In this document: piece after piece, positions 50,503 to 59,426 of the stretch | Numbering within the stretch: position 1 is the stretch's first letter | Layout of the letters: every line of letters starts with the position of its first letter | From: Algicola sp. | GTDB taxonomy: Bacteria; Bacteroidota; Bacteroidia; Flavobacteriales; Flavobacteriaceae | Reading direction: 5' to 3' | DNA length: 64,000 nt | Assembly (NCBI GenBank): GCA_018222915.1 | Contig: JAAEZI010000003.1 | Span: 69,754 to 133,753 of the forward strand | Notes under the pieces: model-generated | Databases searched by the model: none | The model's input: the letters and a program-made list of their open reading frames with translations, nothing else | What the model was told of the DNA's origin: nothing | Program-made: the position numbers and the translations under genes

Positions 50503-50510
50503 TAAATTTA
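50503..50510. promoter_or_regulatory. Palindromic -7-like box shared by the CYTH and dinB genes
   Basis: TAAATTTA is its own reverse complement and matches TAnnTTTG at seven of eight positions on either strand. It ends four bases before the dinB ATG and eight bases before the longer CYTH start, so it could serve both. Confidence 0.35.
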
Positions 50511-50514
50511 CACT

Positions 50515-51624
50515 ATGCTAGACGATTTACCAATTAGAAAGATTATTCATGTGGATATGGATGCCTTTTATGCTTCCGTGGCACAAATGGACAATCCAGA
50601 ACTTAAAGGTAAAGCTATTGCAGTAGGTGGTGGAGGCACACGTGGTGTCATAAGTGCGGCAAGTTATGAAGCTCGAAAATTTGGTGTAAAAAGTGCTATG
50701 TCTGGTAGGCTCGCCAAAAAATTATGTCCAGATCTTATTTTTGTTAAAACTGACTTTGCACGTTATACCGAAATTTCTAAGCGTATTAGAGCAATTTTCT
50801 ATGAATATACCGATTTGGTAGAGCCATTGTCTTTAGATGAAGCCTATTTGGATGTTACTGAAAACAAAAAAGGGAATCCGAGTGCTTCTTTGATCGCTCA
50901 AGAAATTAGACAACGCATCTTTAATGACATAGGGTTGACCGCCTCGGCTGGAATTTCCATCAATAAGTTTATTGCTAAAGTTGCTAGTGATTATAATAAA
51001 CCAAATGGACAAAAAACGGTGAATCCAGAAGAGGTTATTCAGTTTTTAGAAGACTTAGATATTCGAAAATTTTATGGTGTTGGTAAAGTCACCGCAGAAA
51101 AAATGTACCAAAAAGGCATCTTTACTGGAAAGGATCTAAAATCAAAATCTTTAGAATATCTTGAGGAGCACTTCGGAAAATCGGGTCGTTATTACTATCA
51201 AGTTGTAAGAGGGATTCATAAAAGTGAAGTGAAACCGAACCGTATCCGAAAGTCATTAGCCGCAGAACGTACCTTTAGTGAAAATTTATCATCTGAAATT
51301 TTTATGCTCGATAAGCTTGAGCATATTGCTGAAGAAGTTGCGAAACGTCTAGTCAAAAGTAAGGTGTCTGGAAAAACTGTGACCTTAAAAATTAAGTACA
51401 GCGATTTCACATTGCAAACACGAAGCAAGACCTTAGCCTATTACATAAGTGATAAAAGTATGATTCTTGAAACCGCGAAGGATTTACTGTATCAAGAGTC
51501 TTTAAATAACTCTGTACGTTTATTAGGAATTTCGATGTCTAACCTCAACACGGAAACCTCGAAAAACAGCGCAACAAGAGTTGATGAAAAACCTGTGAGC
51601 GTACAATTGAAATTTGAGTTTTAA
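50515..51624 (+). CDS. dinB: DNA polymerase IV (Y-family, translesion)
   Basis: The 369-aa protein has the Y-family palm motifs HVDMDAFYASVAQ (catalytic Asp pair) and PLSLDEAYLDVTE (Asp-Glu). It also has the HhH/thumb segment (IRKFYGVGKVTAEKMYQKG) and a little-finger domain. It copies past damaged bases with low fidelity. No LexA-type operator was recognised. The 3' end overlaps by four bases the 3' end of the convergent regulator gene. Confidence 0.96.
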   Translation: MLDDLPIRKIIHVDMDAFYASVAQMDNPELKGKAIAVGGGGTRGVISAASYEARKFGVKSAMSGRLAKKLCPDLIFVKTDFARYTEISKRIRAIFYEYTDLVEPLSLDEAYLDVTENKKGNPSASLIAQEIRQRIFNDIGLTASAGISINKFIAKVASDYNKPNGQKTVNPEEVIQFLEDLDIRKFYGVGKVTAEKMYQKGIFTGKDLKSKSLEYLEEHFGKSGRYYYQVVRGIHKSEVKPNRIRKSLAAERTFSENLSSEIFMLDKLEHIAEEVAKRLVKSKVSGKTVTLKIKYSDFTLQTRSKTLAYYISDKSMILETAKDLLYQESLNNSVRLLGISMSNLNTETSKNSATRVDEKPVSVQLKFEF

Positions 51625-53099
51625 CAAACAGATTTTTGGTTCAGTTCCTCAACAATCTGTTCTATTTTTTTATTTTTAGCCGCCCTCTCTAAAACCAATG
51701 CTGGTGCTTGTCTTACCTCACAATTTTGTATAGGACATCGTTCACATGTAACTCCAACTTCTTCCGTTTTTATACTCTTATCCTCTAAAAATTTTAGCTT
51801 ACGTTCTAATTGTTTATTGATTAATAAACCAATTGAAATACTTCTATATTGATGCTCTCTAAAAGGATCTTTTGTTGCAGATGATAAAACTAAATACCTC
51901 GCATTATCGCCTGCATAATTAGACATTTGAATATCAAACTCATGCGCTTTTTCACTTGTACTTATATCTTTTAAAACATTTAAAGATACCCAACGTCTAC
52001 AGTAATGTTCATTAGTTTCATTAGCACGAGGAGAATGTTGATGTGATAAATGAAGTTCTTTTTTTAAATGAAATTTTTCAGTACCAAGCTTATGTGTAAA
52101 TCTTAAAAAGAATAAATTTTGAATATTAAATGCTTTTGGCAAAATATTAGTCAGTCGTTGGTAAAATGACTCAGGAGATGCATTAAATGTATTCATTGTT
52201 TTAATAAACAAAGCCTCATCAAATGATGATTGTTCAAAAATAGCTTCCAATTGTAATGTTAAAGCATCTTTCGGAATCACAAGGGCGCCTGCAAAATAAG
52301 AGGCATAAAAGTTATTAAGAACCTGATCAAAACTTTCAAATTTTATCCATGGAAACGTATATAAACGATCTGTAATTCCTAAAAAATTATAGGCAATTTC
52401 TTTAGCATAAATAAACGTACGTTGCGCTTCATCAATACCATCAGCAAGTAATAATGTTTTAGTCTTGGGTACAAAAACAGAACGCAAATTTTCTAAAGCC
52501 TCATAGGTACTCAATTCGGCTTCATTAATAATGTAACCATATTCTTCAATTAAAATTTCTTCTATATCCTTAGATGTAAAAGGCGTAGATAAGTCTACTT
52601 GATAGGCCTTTGAAAATTTTAAAACCTGCTGTTCTAAATCATCAAAATAATTATTATTTGCTTCTTGAAATGAACGTACAGAAGCCAGAAAAAAACTTTC
52701 TCTACTAAAGTTATAATGCTGAGCAATTTCAATAATGGTGCTAATAAATGCATTAACTTTTGCTGGAGCATTAGACACAATATCTATTAAGTTGCTCTCT
52801 TTAATACCAAAAAGCTCTAACGGAATCTCTTTTAAAATTTTAGACTGAAGTAACTCGCCTATTGGCGCTAAGTTTTTATCCAGTTTTAAAGACACCATTT
52901 GATCATAAGGCACATCGAGCTTTTCAGATAAAATGGCAATTTTATCAGGTTTAGGGTATTTTTTCCCTTTTTCAATTTCGTTTAAATAGGATTTCGATAA
53001 CCCTGAAATTTTTGATAATCCAAATAAAGATAAATTCTTATCAGTGCGTATTTGCTTAAGTTTTAAGCCAAATATGAGTTTTATATATTCTTGTTCCAT
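51621..53099 (-). CDS. RamB/ScfR-type XRE regulator, likely controls aceBA
   Basis: The 492-aa protein (ATG at 53099; the upstream in-frame extension would precede its own promoter) has an N-terminal XRE helix-turn-helix (about 8-65, LSLFGLSKISGLSKSYLNEI). A middle domain follows, with an IrrE/ImmA-like segment in which the peptidase HExxH is degenerate (AKEIAYNF). The C-terminal short-chain acyl regulator domain carries CERCPIQNCEVRQAPALV (about 455). The same architecture is found in RamB, which regulates glyoxylate-shunt genes in actinobacteria. Divergence from aceBA makes them the obvious target. It likely senses an acyl-CoA or acetate-derived metabolite. Confidence 0.88.
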   Translation of the reverse strand: MEQEYIKLIFGLKLKQIRTDKNLSLFGLSKISGLSKSYLNEIEKGKKYPKPDKIAILSEKLDVPYDQMVSLKLDKNLAPIGELLQSKILKEIPLELFGIKESNLIDIVSNAPAKVNAFISTIIEIAQHYNFSRESFFLASVRSFQEANNNYFDDLEQQVLKFSKAYQVDLSTPFTSKDIEEILIEEYGYIINEAELSTYEALENLRSVFVPKTKTLLLADGIDEAQRTFIYAKEIAYNFLGITDRLYTFPWIKFESFDQVLNNFYASYFAGALVIPKDALTLQLEAIFEQSSFDEALFIKTMNTFNASPESFYQRLTNILPKAFNIQNLFFLRFTHKLGTEKFHLKKELHLSHQHSPRANETNEHYCRRWVSLNVLKDISTSEKAHEFDIQMSNYAGDNARYLVLSSATKDPFREHQYRSISIGLLINKQLERKLKFLEDKSIKTEEVGVTCERCPIQNCEVRQAPALVLERAAKNKKIEQIVEELNQKSVC

Positions 53100-53109
53100 A
53101 GTAACAAAA

Positions 53110-53139
53110 CAAAGGTAATCATTTTTGCGAATCATCAAA
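53110..53139 (-). promoter_or_regulatory. Promoter of the RamB/ScfR-type regulator
   Basis: Minus strand TTTG (53136-53139), an 18-bp spacer and TACCTTTG (53110-53117), a full -33/-7 match. One GCGAA element (53127-53131) lies between the two boxes, consistent with autoregulation. Confidence 0.7.
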
Positions 53140-53175
53140 TAAAAGCGAAAAATATATTTTTAGCGAACGTTCGCT
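53127..53175. promoter_or_regulatory. Phased GCGAA operator array between the regulator and aceBA
   Basis: GCGAA occurs at 53127, 53145 and 53163, exactly 18 bp apart. The third is half of a perfect 14-bp palindrome AGCGAACGTTCGCT (53162-53175). A second palindrome, AAAAATATATTTTT (53148-53161), lies between. The array covers the regulator promoter, and its palindrome touches the -33 element proposed for aceB. It is the natural binding site for the adjacent regulator. Confidence 0.65.
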
Positions 53176-53205
53176 TGTTTTTTTAAAAACTTTGTTTTAA
53201 TATTG
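53175..53205 (+). promoter_or_regulatory. Probable aceBA promoter
   Basis: TTG (53175-53177), a 20-bp spacer and TAATATTG (53198-53205, seven of eight to TAnnTTTG). The upstream TTG overlaps the last base of the palindrome at 53162-53175. Start site would lie about 16 nt before the aceB ATG. Confidence 0.5.
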
Positions 53206-53226
53206 TCGTATAAAATATTTAAGACT

Positions 53227-54825
53227 ATGGAAAACACACTTTTAAAACCGTCAAAAGTTCAGTTCGCAAACAATGTAAAACATTACTTTCCAGAAATTTT
53301 AACAGATGATGCTCTAGAATTTATTACAGCACTTCACGAGTATTTTAATTCCCAACGTCTAACCTTACTTAAAAACCGAGAAGCACAGCAGAAGGTTTTT
53401 GACAGTGGAAAATTTCCTCACTTCCCTCAAGAAACTAAAACGATAAGAGAAAGCGACTGGGTTGCAGCTGATATTCCGAATGATCTTAAAGACAGACGTG
53501 TAGAAATTACCGGACCTGTAGATCGAAAAATGATAATCAATGCTCTAAATTCTGGTGCCAAAACGTTTATGGCCGACTTAGAAGATAGTAATTCTCCAAC
53601 TTGGAAAAATAGTATTCAGGGACAACAAAACTTAATTGATGCCAATAAAAAAACAATCTCTTTGGTCGATACAAAGCGAGGAAAAACTTACCAATTAAAT
53701 GATGAAACAGCCGTTCTTTTAGTAAGACCAAGAGGCTTACACTTAAACGAAAGACACCTCCTTATTAATAATGAAGAAACTTCTGGAAGCCTGGTAGACT
53801 TTGGTCTATATGTATTCCACAACACAAAAACCATGTTAAAAAACGGAACAGCTCCTTATTTTTATCTTCCCAAATTAGAACATTATACTGAAGCTGGCTG
53901 GTGGAATGACGTATTTAACTTTGCTCAAGCGTATTTAAACCTTCCGAAAGGCACATTTAAAGCCACTGTTTTAGTAGAGACAATTACTGCAAGTTTCCAG
54001 TTAGACGAAATCATTTTTGAGCTTAAAGATCATATTGTAGGCTTAAATTGTGGTCGTTGGGATTACATCTTTTCATACATCAAAAAATTCAGAAATCATC
54101 CAAATTTTGTGGTACCAAACCGTGATCAGGTAACGATGACCACTCCTTTTATGGATGCTTATTCAAAATTGGTTATTCAACGTTGCCACAAACGTGGCAT
54201 CCTGGCTATTGGTGGTATGGCAGCACAAATTCCCATTAAAAATAATGATAAAGCCAATAGAGCTGCTTTAGAAAAAGTACGACTAGACAAAGAGCGTGAA
54301 GTTAAAAATGGTCATGACGGAACCTGGGTAGCGCATCCCGCTTTAGTTCAAGTTGCAATGAACGAATTTAATAAGCATATGCCAACACCAAATCAGTTAC
54401 ATGTGACGCGTGATGATATTAATATCACTAAAAGTGATTTAGTCGAGCTCCCTAAAGGCACCGTTACAGAAGCTGGAATTAGAAAAAATATTAATGTGGG
54501 TATTTTATATACTGAAGCTTGGCTACGAGGTCATGGTGCTGTGGCACTCTATAATTTAATGGAAGACGCAGCAACTGCCGAAATATCAAGAACACAAGTA
54601 TGGCAGTGGTTAAAAAATGAAGTGAAACTTGAGGATGGCAGAACATTTAATCTTGAACTCTACATCGAACTATTTGATAACGAAGTTGAAAAAATTATTA
54701 CCGAAATTGGTGAGGAGAATATTGCTAATAGCAAGTTTAAATTGGCTTTTGAGCTTTTTGACAAATTGGTTTTATCCGAAAAGTTTGAAGAATTTTTAAC
54801 ACTTCCTGCCTATCAATATTTATAA
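53227..54825 (+). CDS. aceB: Malate synthase A
   Basis: The 532-aa protein has conserved malate synthase A segments: KTFMADLEDSNSPTW, LLVRPRGLHLNERH, FYLPKLEHYTEA, VETITASFQLDEI, GLNCGRWDYIFSYIKK, MAAQIPIKN and the late HGAVALYNLMEDAATAEISR. It condenses glyoxylate with acetyl-CoA to malate. The ATG at 53227 is chosen because the upstream TTG (53203) lies within the proposed -7 box. First gene of the glyoxylate operon. The size fits the short A-type enzyme. Confidence 0.97.
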   Translation: MENTLLKPSKVQFANNVKHYFPEILTDDALEFITALHEYFNSQRLTLLKNREAQQKVFDSGKFPHFPQETKTIRESDWVAADIPNDLKDRRVEITGPVDRKMIINALNSGAKTFMADLEDSNSPTWKNSIQGQQNLIDANKKTISLVDTKRGKTYQLNDETAVLLVRPRGLHLNERHLLINNEETSGSLVDFGLYVFHNTKTMLKNGTAPYFYLPKLEHYTEAGWWNDVFNFAQAYLNLPKGTFKATVLVETITASFQLDEIIFELKDHIVGLNCGRWDYIFSYIKKFRNHPNFVVPNRDQVTMTTPFMDAYSKLVIQRCHKRGILAIGGMAAQIPIKNNDKANRAALEKVRLDKEREVKNGHDGTWVAHPALVQVAMNEFNKHMPTPNQLHVTRDDINITKSDLVELPKGTVTEAGIRKNINVGILYTEAWLRGHGAVALYNLMEDAATAEISRTQVWQWLKNEVKLEDGRTFNLELYIELFDNEVEKIITEIGEENIANSKFKLAFELFDKLVLSEKFEEFLTLPAYQYL

Positions 54826-54833
54826 AAAAAACA

Positions 54834-54864
54834 ATCCTGCGATTGCGGCAACAATCAACAGGAT
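54834..54864 (+). promoter_or_regulatory. Intergenic stem-loop between aceB and aceA
   Basis: ATCCTG (54834-54839) pairs with CAGGAT (54859-54864), and inside it GATTG (54841-54845) pairs with CAATC (54852-54856) around the loop CGGCAA. No U-tract follows, so it is more likely an mRNA-processing or stability element that sets different aceB/aceA levels than a terminator. Confidence 0.5.
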
Positions 54865-54899
54865 CTAATTATTAATAATAAATAACGTATCCCAAAATT

Positions 54900-56531
54900 A
54901 TGAAAAATTTATCAAAATCAAATTATAGTTCTGCATTACAGACTGTAAAAACGCTTAAAGAAAAGTATGGCAATACCTGGAATGCCATAAGCCCAGAAAG
55001 TGCCGCGAGAATGCTTACTCAAAACCGTTTTAAAACAGGATTAGATATCGCAAAATATACCGCTGCGATTATGAGAAATGATATGGCCGAATATGACGCA
55101 GATTCTTCTAAATATACACAGTCTCTCGGTTGCTGGCATGGTTTTGTGGCACAACAAAAAATGATTGCTGTAAAAAAACACCATAAAACTACGAACAAAA
55201 AATATCTGTATCTGTCTGGTTGGATGGTAGCTGCTCTGCGTTCAGAATTTGGTCCATTACCAGATCAATCTATGCACGAAAAAAATGCTGTTCCAGATCT
55301 GATAAAAGAAATTTATGATTTCTTACGCCAAGCTGATGCCATTGAACTGAATCATTTATTCAGAAGATTAGAAAACGGAGAAGATGTTCAAGATCAAATA
55401 GATAATTTTGAAACACATGTGGTTCCTATTATAGCAGATATTGATGCAGGGTTTGGAAATGAAGAGGCAACTTATTTACTGTCGAAAAAAATGATTGAGG
55501 CTGGAGCTTGTGCTATTCAAATTGAAAATCAAGTGTCAGATGCAAAACAATGTGGCCATCAAGATGGGAAAGTAACAGTTCCTCACGAAGATTTTATTGC
55601 TAAGCTAAATGCAATTAGATATGCCTTTTTAGAATTGGGAGTAGATGACGGAATTATTGTTGCTAGAACAGATTCTGAAGGTGCTGGCTTAACACAAAAA
55701 TTACCTGTTAGTCAAAAACCTGGAGATTTAGCGTCCCAATATTTAGCCTTTGTTGAAGCTGAAGAAATTAATATTATTGATGCTAAAGAAGATGATGTGC
55801 TTCTTAAAAGAGATGGTAAACTCGTACGCCCTGTAAGACTAGCAAATGGTTTGTATAAGTTTAAAGAGGGCTCAAATATAGATCGTGTTGTATTAGATTG
55901 TATTACGAGCCTTCAGCACGGAGCCGATTTACTTTGGATTGAAACTCCAACACCAAATGTTAAACAAATTGCACATATGGTAAACCGAGTTAAAACTGTG
56001 GTGCCTAATGCTAAATTGGTTTATAATAATTCGCCTTCGTTTAACTGGACTTTAAATTTCCGTCATCAAGCCTACGATGAGATGCTTGCAGAAGGTGAAA
56101 ATATGACTGCTTATGATAGAAATAACTTAATGGACGCTCAGTATGATTATTCTGAATTATGTCATCGCGCTGATGAAAAGATTAAAACATTCCAAGTTGA
56201 TGGCGCTAAAGAAGCTGGGATTTTTCATCATTTGATCACATTACCAACATATCATACAACTGCACTTCATATGAACAATTTAACCCAAGGATATTTTGGA
56301 GAAGAAGGCATGCTCTCTTATGTTAAAGATGTACAGAGGCAAGAAATTAGAAAAGGCGTTTCATGTGTAAAGCATCAACGTATGGCTGGTTCAGATCTGG
56401 GAGATGATCACAAAACATTCTTTGCAGGTGAAAAGGCTTTAAAAGCTGGAGGTGAAAAAAACACCTCAAATCAATTTAGCACATCTCCAAAAAACAACAC
56501 TGTTGAAAAGCAATTAAGTGTGCTTGTATAG
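54900..56531 (+). CDS. aceA: Isocitrate lyase
   Basis: The 543-aa protein has the catalytic loop KQCGH (about residues 215-219, KKCGH in E. coli), the metal-site segment PIIADIDAGFGNEEATYLL, VARTDSEGA, and NNSPSFNW near 380. At 543 aa it is the long form, longer than the 430-aa E. coli type. It cleaves isocitrate to glyoxylate and succinate, and the succinate can enter SdhCAB encoded earlier in this window. It follows aceB by 74 bp with a stem-loop in between. Confidence 0.97.
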   Translation: MKNLSKSNYSSALQTVKTLKEKYGNTWNAISPESAARMLTQNRFKTGLDIAKYTAAIMRNDMAEYDADSSKYTQSLGCWHGFVAQQKMIAVKKHHKTTNKKYLYLSGWMVAALRSEFGPLPDQSMHEKNAVPDLIKEIYDFLRQADAIELNHLFRRLENGEDVQDQIDNFETHVVPIIADIDAGFGNEEATYLLSKKMIEAGACAIQIENQVSDAKQCGHQDGKVTVPHEDFIAKLNAIRYAFLELGVDDGIIVARTDSEGAGLTQKLPVSQKPGDLASQYLAFVEAEEINIIDAKEDDVLLKRDGKLVRPVRLANGLYKFKEGSNIDRVVLDCITSLQHGADLLWIETPTPNVKQIAHMVNRVKTVVPNAKLVYNNSPSFNWTLNFRHQAYDEMLAEGENMTAYDRNNLMDAQYDYSELCHRADEKIKTFQVDGAKEAGIFHHLITLPTYHTTALHMNNLTQGYFGEEGMLSYVKDVQRQEIRKGVSCVKHQRMAGSDLGDDHKTFFAGEKALKAGGEKNTSNQFSTSPKNNTVEKQLSVLV

Positions 56532-56560
56532 ACCTATCAATACCACATTTAAATTTATAT

Positions 56561-56593
56561 AAAATGCGTTCACTATTGTAGTAAACGCATTTT
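56561..56593 (+). terminator. Hairpin terminator after aceA
   Basis: A 15-bp stem with one mismatch (56561-56575 with 56579-56593; core AAAATGCGTT / AACGCATTTT), 3-nt loop, followed by T-rich sequence. Confidence 0.75.
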
Positions 56594-56618
56594 CTTTATA
56601 ACTGTAGAGTTTAAACGA

Positions 56619-58061
56619 TTAAAAACTACAACTCGTAATTTCAGTGACTCTTAAGGTATTCACCATTCCTTTCTCTTGAATAGGCATTGCTGCTAAGCTG
56701 ATAAGCATATCACCAACATCGAGATAGCCTTTTTTACACGCTATGGCATTAACATCTTCTATGGTTTCATCTGTACTCACAAACTTGTCATAGTAAAACG
56801 CTTCAACGCCCCAAAGCATACTTAATTGTGTTAAAATACGTTTATTAGACGTAAACACTAAAATATGTGCGCTTGGTCGCCATGCCGAAATTTGAAATGC
56901 AGTATAACCCGAATTGGTTAGTGTTGAAATCGCTTTGGCACTAATTTCATTCGCCATGTTAGCTGCATGGTAACAGATGGATTTTGTAATATATCGCTTG
57001 GTCTTAATATGTGGAGGCGATTGTGGTACTTGAATTAAATTTGAATCTTCTACACTCTTGATAATGTTAGACATTTGTCTGATGACCTGAATTGGAAAAT
57101 TTCCAACGGAGGTTTCTCCAGATAACATCACAGCATCTGCACCATCCATCACTGAATTGGCTACATCATTAACCTCTGCACGTGTTGGTGTTAAGCTGGT
57201 GATCATAGTCTCCATCATTTGAGTTGCTATAATCACGGGAATTCTAGCACGCTTGGCACGTAACACCAATTGTTTTTGAATAAGCGGTACTTCTTCGGCT
57301 GGAATCTCTACACCTAAATCACCACGAGCCACCATTAAACCATCACAGTATGCTACAATTTTATCAATATTCTCAACAGCTTCTGGCTTTTCAATTTTAG
57401 CTATAATTGGAATTTTATGGTCACTGTGTTCTTTAATCAATTCTTCCAGTTGCATAAGGTCTTCGGCGTGACGTACAAAAGACAAGGCTATCCAATCTAC
57501 TTGCAAGCTACAAGCAAAAATAGCATCTTCGATATCCTTTTCAGTTAAAGCTGGTTGAGATATATTGGTATTTGGAAGGTTCACACCTTTTTTAGATTTT
57601 AAAGGTCCACCTTGCAGTACGCGGGCTTTCACTTCAGATTTTTTATCTGTAGATACCACCTCAAAGATCAATTTTCCATCATCAAGAAGAATGCGTTCAC
57701 CAGGTTTAGCATCCTGCGGAAAATTATCGTAGGTCATGTAAACACGATCTTTCGTACCTTCAAATCGCTCACCTGTTGCAAAAACAATTTCATCACCTTC
57801 ATTGACAACAACTTCTCCTTTCATCACACCCACACGTAATTTCGGACCTTGCAAATCGGCAAGAATAGAGGCATTAAATCCAAATTCCTCATTGAGATCC
57901 CGAATCATTTTTACGCGTTCTTCTACATCTTTATAATCGGCATGTGAGAAGTTAATTCTAAATACATTGGCACCTTCTTCCAGCATGCCTTTTAGGACAT
58001 CCTTACTGCTTGTAGCTGGGCCTAATGTGGCTACTATTTTAGTTTTTTTAGTTCTTAGCAT
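56619..58061 (-). CDS. pyk: Pyruvate kinase
   Basis: The 480-aa protein starts MLRTKKTKIVATLGPATSS. It has the TIM-barrel motifs IIAKIEKPEAVENIDKI (catalytic Lys), MVARGDLGVEIP and ATQMMETM, plus DGADAVMLSGETSVG and the small C-terminal domain. It converts phosphoenolpyruvate and ADP to pyruvate and ATP. The ATG at 58061 overlaps the TGA of the preceding IPExxxVDY gene by one base (TGATG), indicating translational coupling. Confidence 0.97.
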   Translation of the reverse strand: MLRTKKTKIVATLGPATSSKDVLKGMLEEGANVFRINFSHADYKDVEERVKMIRDLNEEFGFNASILADLQGPKLRVGVMKGEVVVNEGDEIVFATGERFEGTKDRVYMTYDNFPQDAKPGERILLDDGKLIFEVVSTDKKSEVKARVLQGGPLKSKKGVNLPNTNISQPALTEKDIEDAIFACSLQVDWIALSFVRHAEDLMQLEELIKEHSDHKIPIIAKIEKPEAVENIDKIVAYCDGLMVARGDLGVEIPAEEVPLIQKQLVLRAKRARIPVIIATQMMETMITSLTPTRAEVNDVANSVMDGADAVMLSGETSVGNFPIQVIRQMSNIIKSVEDSNLIQVPQSPPHIKTKRYITKSICYHAANMANEISAKAISTLTNSGYTAFQISAWRPSAHILVFTSNKRILTQLSMLWGVEAFYYDKFVSTDETIEDVNAIACKKGYLDVGDMLISLAAMPIQEKGMVNTLRVTEITSCSF

Positions 58062-58543
58062 CAATCAAAAATTAAGTGGTCTTTAGCTTTTATTTGGTCA
58101 ATGTCAACACTATAAGTGGTTATCACCTGAGGTATTGACTGAATTTTATTTAATATTAATTTCTCATTAAAATTTCGATATTCATTGGAAATTTTAAGGA
58201 GATAATCAACAGATTTTAATTCTGTGATTAAGTTGTAGGTTCGTGTAACATTAGATGGATTTTCGAAAAGTGATCCTGAGCTTTGGAGCGCCAACTCTTC
58301 TTTTTTACAAATGTTGGACACTAAGTTCCAAACGGTATCCAATTTTGTATTTTCCCATTCGTAAATTGAATAGGAAGCTGCAAAATAATTGTAGTCCAAA
58401 TCTTTGGGCTTACGAGCTAAATGAAGTCCGAGATGTTTATTAAGCAAATAGGCCAAACGATAATCTTCTAGCCTACAATGAATAGCCAAAAGCGTGAAAG
58501 AAGCATCATAAAAATCGTCAACAAGTAGCTTGTGTAATGCCAT
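58061..58543 (-). CDS. IPExxxVDY family protein
   Basis: The 160-aa soluble protein belongs to the Bacteroidota-specific family named for its IPExxxVDY motif, seen here as a variant IPQVITTYSVD near residue 138. Function is unknown. The position directly upstream of, and overlapping, pyk is typical for the family and suggests a link to glycolysis or to pyruvate kinase itself. A near-consensus -7 box lies upstream (TATATTTA, minus strand, 58564-58571). Confidence 0.9.
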   Translation of the reverse strand: MALHKLLVDDFYDASFTLLAIHCRLEDYRLAYLLNKHLGLHLARKPKDLDYNYFAASYSIYEWENTKLDTVWNLVSNICKKEELALQSSGSLFENPSNVTRTYNLITELKSVDYLLKISNEYRNFNEKLILNKIQSIPQVITTYSVDIDQIKAKDHLIFD

Positions 58544-58675
58544 AATTAATCAACTACAAGTTGTAAATATAACACATAAATGCTATAATACTGTGAAGTT
58601 TTGGTTAATCTTAAGCCTTAGCTAAAACGAAAACGTTGTAGTTCATAACTTAAATTAATTGGAATTTGGTCCAAC

Positions 58676-59419
58676 TTACAATGCTTTACTTATTTCTTTC
58701 TGAAAGGCAAAAAACGCACGCTTGGAAGCCTTTTCTTCGGCCTTCTTTTTGGAAGTAGCTCTAGCCTTAGCAATCACCTTATCATCTATGGAAAGTTTCA
58801 CTGAAAAATGTTTAAGATCGTCATTGCCAGTATCTTCATACACATGATAATCAAAGGTCTTCTTTTCTTTTTGGCACCATTCTATTAGTAAGCTTTTGTA
58901 GCTTATCACGCGACCTTCTAATTTTTCTATGTCTACATGAGGTTTGATCACACGTTTGTGTATGAATTTTTCGCAATACTTATACCCTTTATCAAGGTAA
59001 ATAGCACCAACTAAGGCCTCAAATAAGTTGCCATGAATATTATTTCCAAAATTGGACTTCGGGATTTTACTTTCTACTAAGTCTATGAGTTTCAATTCTT
59101 TACCTAATTCGTTCAGGTGTTCCCTACTCACAACTTTTGAGCGCATTTTTGTAAGATAGCCTTCATCTCCATGAGGCACCTCTTCAAATAAATAGGCTGC
59201 AATGACAGCGCCTAGCATGGCATCACCAACAAATTCTAGCCGTTCATAATTGATCGCGTTACCATCCTTATCCTTAATATTCATGGAGCGATGGGTAAAC
59301 GCTTTGATGTATAAAGCATCATTTTTGGCTTTGTACCCAATAATTTCGTTGAGTATTAAAAAAAAATTCCCGTCTTTATCAGAACGGGAATTTTTTAGTA
59401 TGTTACGAATGAAGCTCAT
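58676..59419 (-). CDS. rnc: Ribonuclease III
   Basis: The 247-aa protein has an RNase III domain with the signature NYERLEFVGDAMLGAV (about residues 58-73) and the second acidic site in GNLFEALVGAIYLDKGY. A C-terminal dsRNA-binding domain follows (about 170-243, ending ATSKKKAEEKASKRAF). It processes rRNA precursors and double-stranded RNA. It starts seven bases after fabF, completing the acpP-fabF-rnc operon. Confidence 0.96.
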   Translation of the reverse strand: MSFIRNILKNSRSDKDGNFFLILNEIIGYKAKNDALYIKAFTHRSMNIKDKDGNAINYERLEFVGDAMLGAVIAAYLFEEVPHGDEGYLTKMRSKVVSREHLNELGKELKLIDLVESKIPKSNFGNNIHGNLFEALVGAIYLDKGYKYCEKFIHKRVIKPHVDIEKLEGRVISYKSLLIEWCQKEKKTFDYHVYEDTGNDDLKHFSVKLSIDDKVIAKARATSKKKAEEKASKRAFFAFQKEISKAL

Positions 59420-59426
59420 TCGGGAT

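Noticed and set aside
53203-53226. TTG start extending malate synthase by eight residues
   Set aside because: It falls inside the proposed -7 box, and the ATG at 53227 is a normal start.
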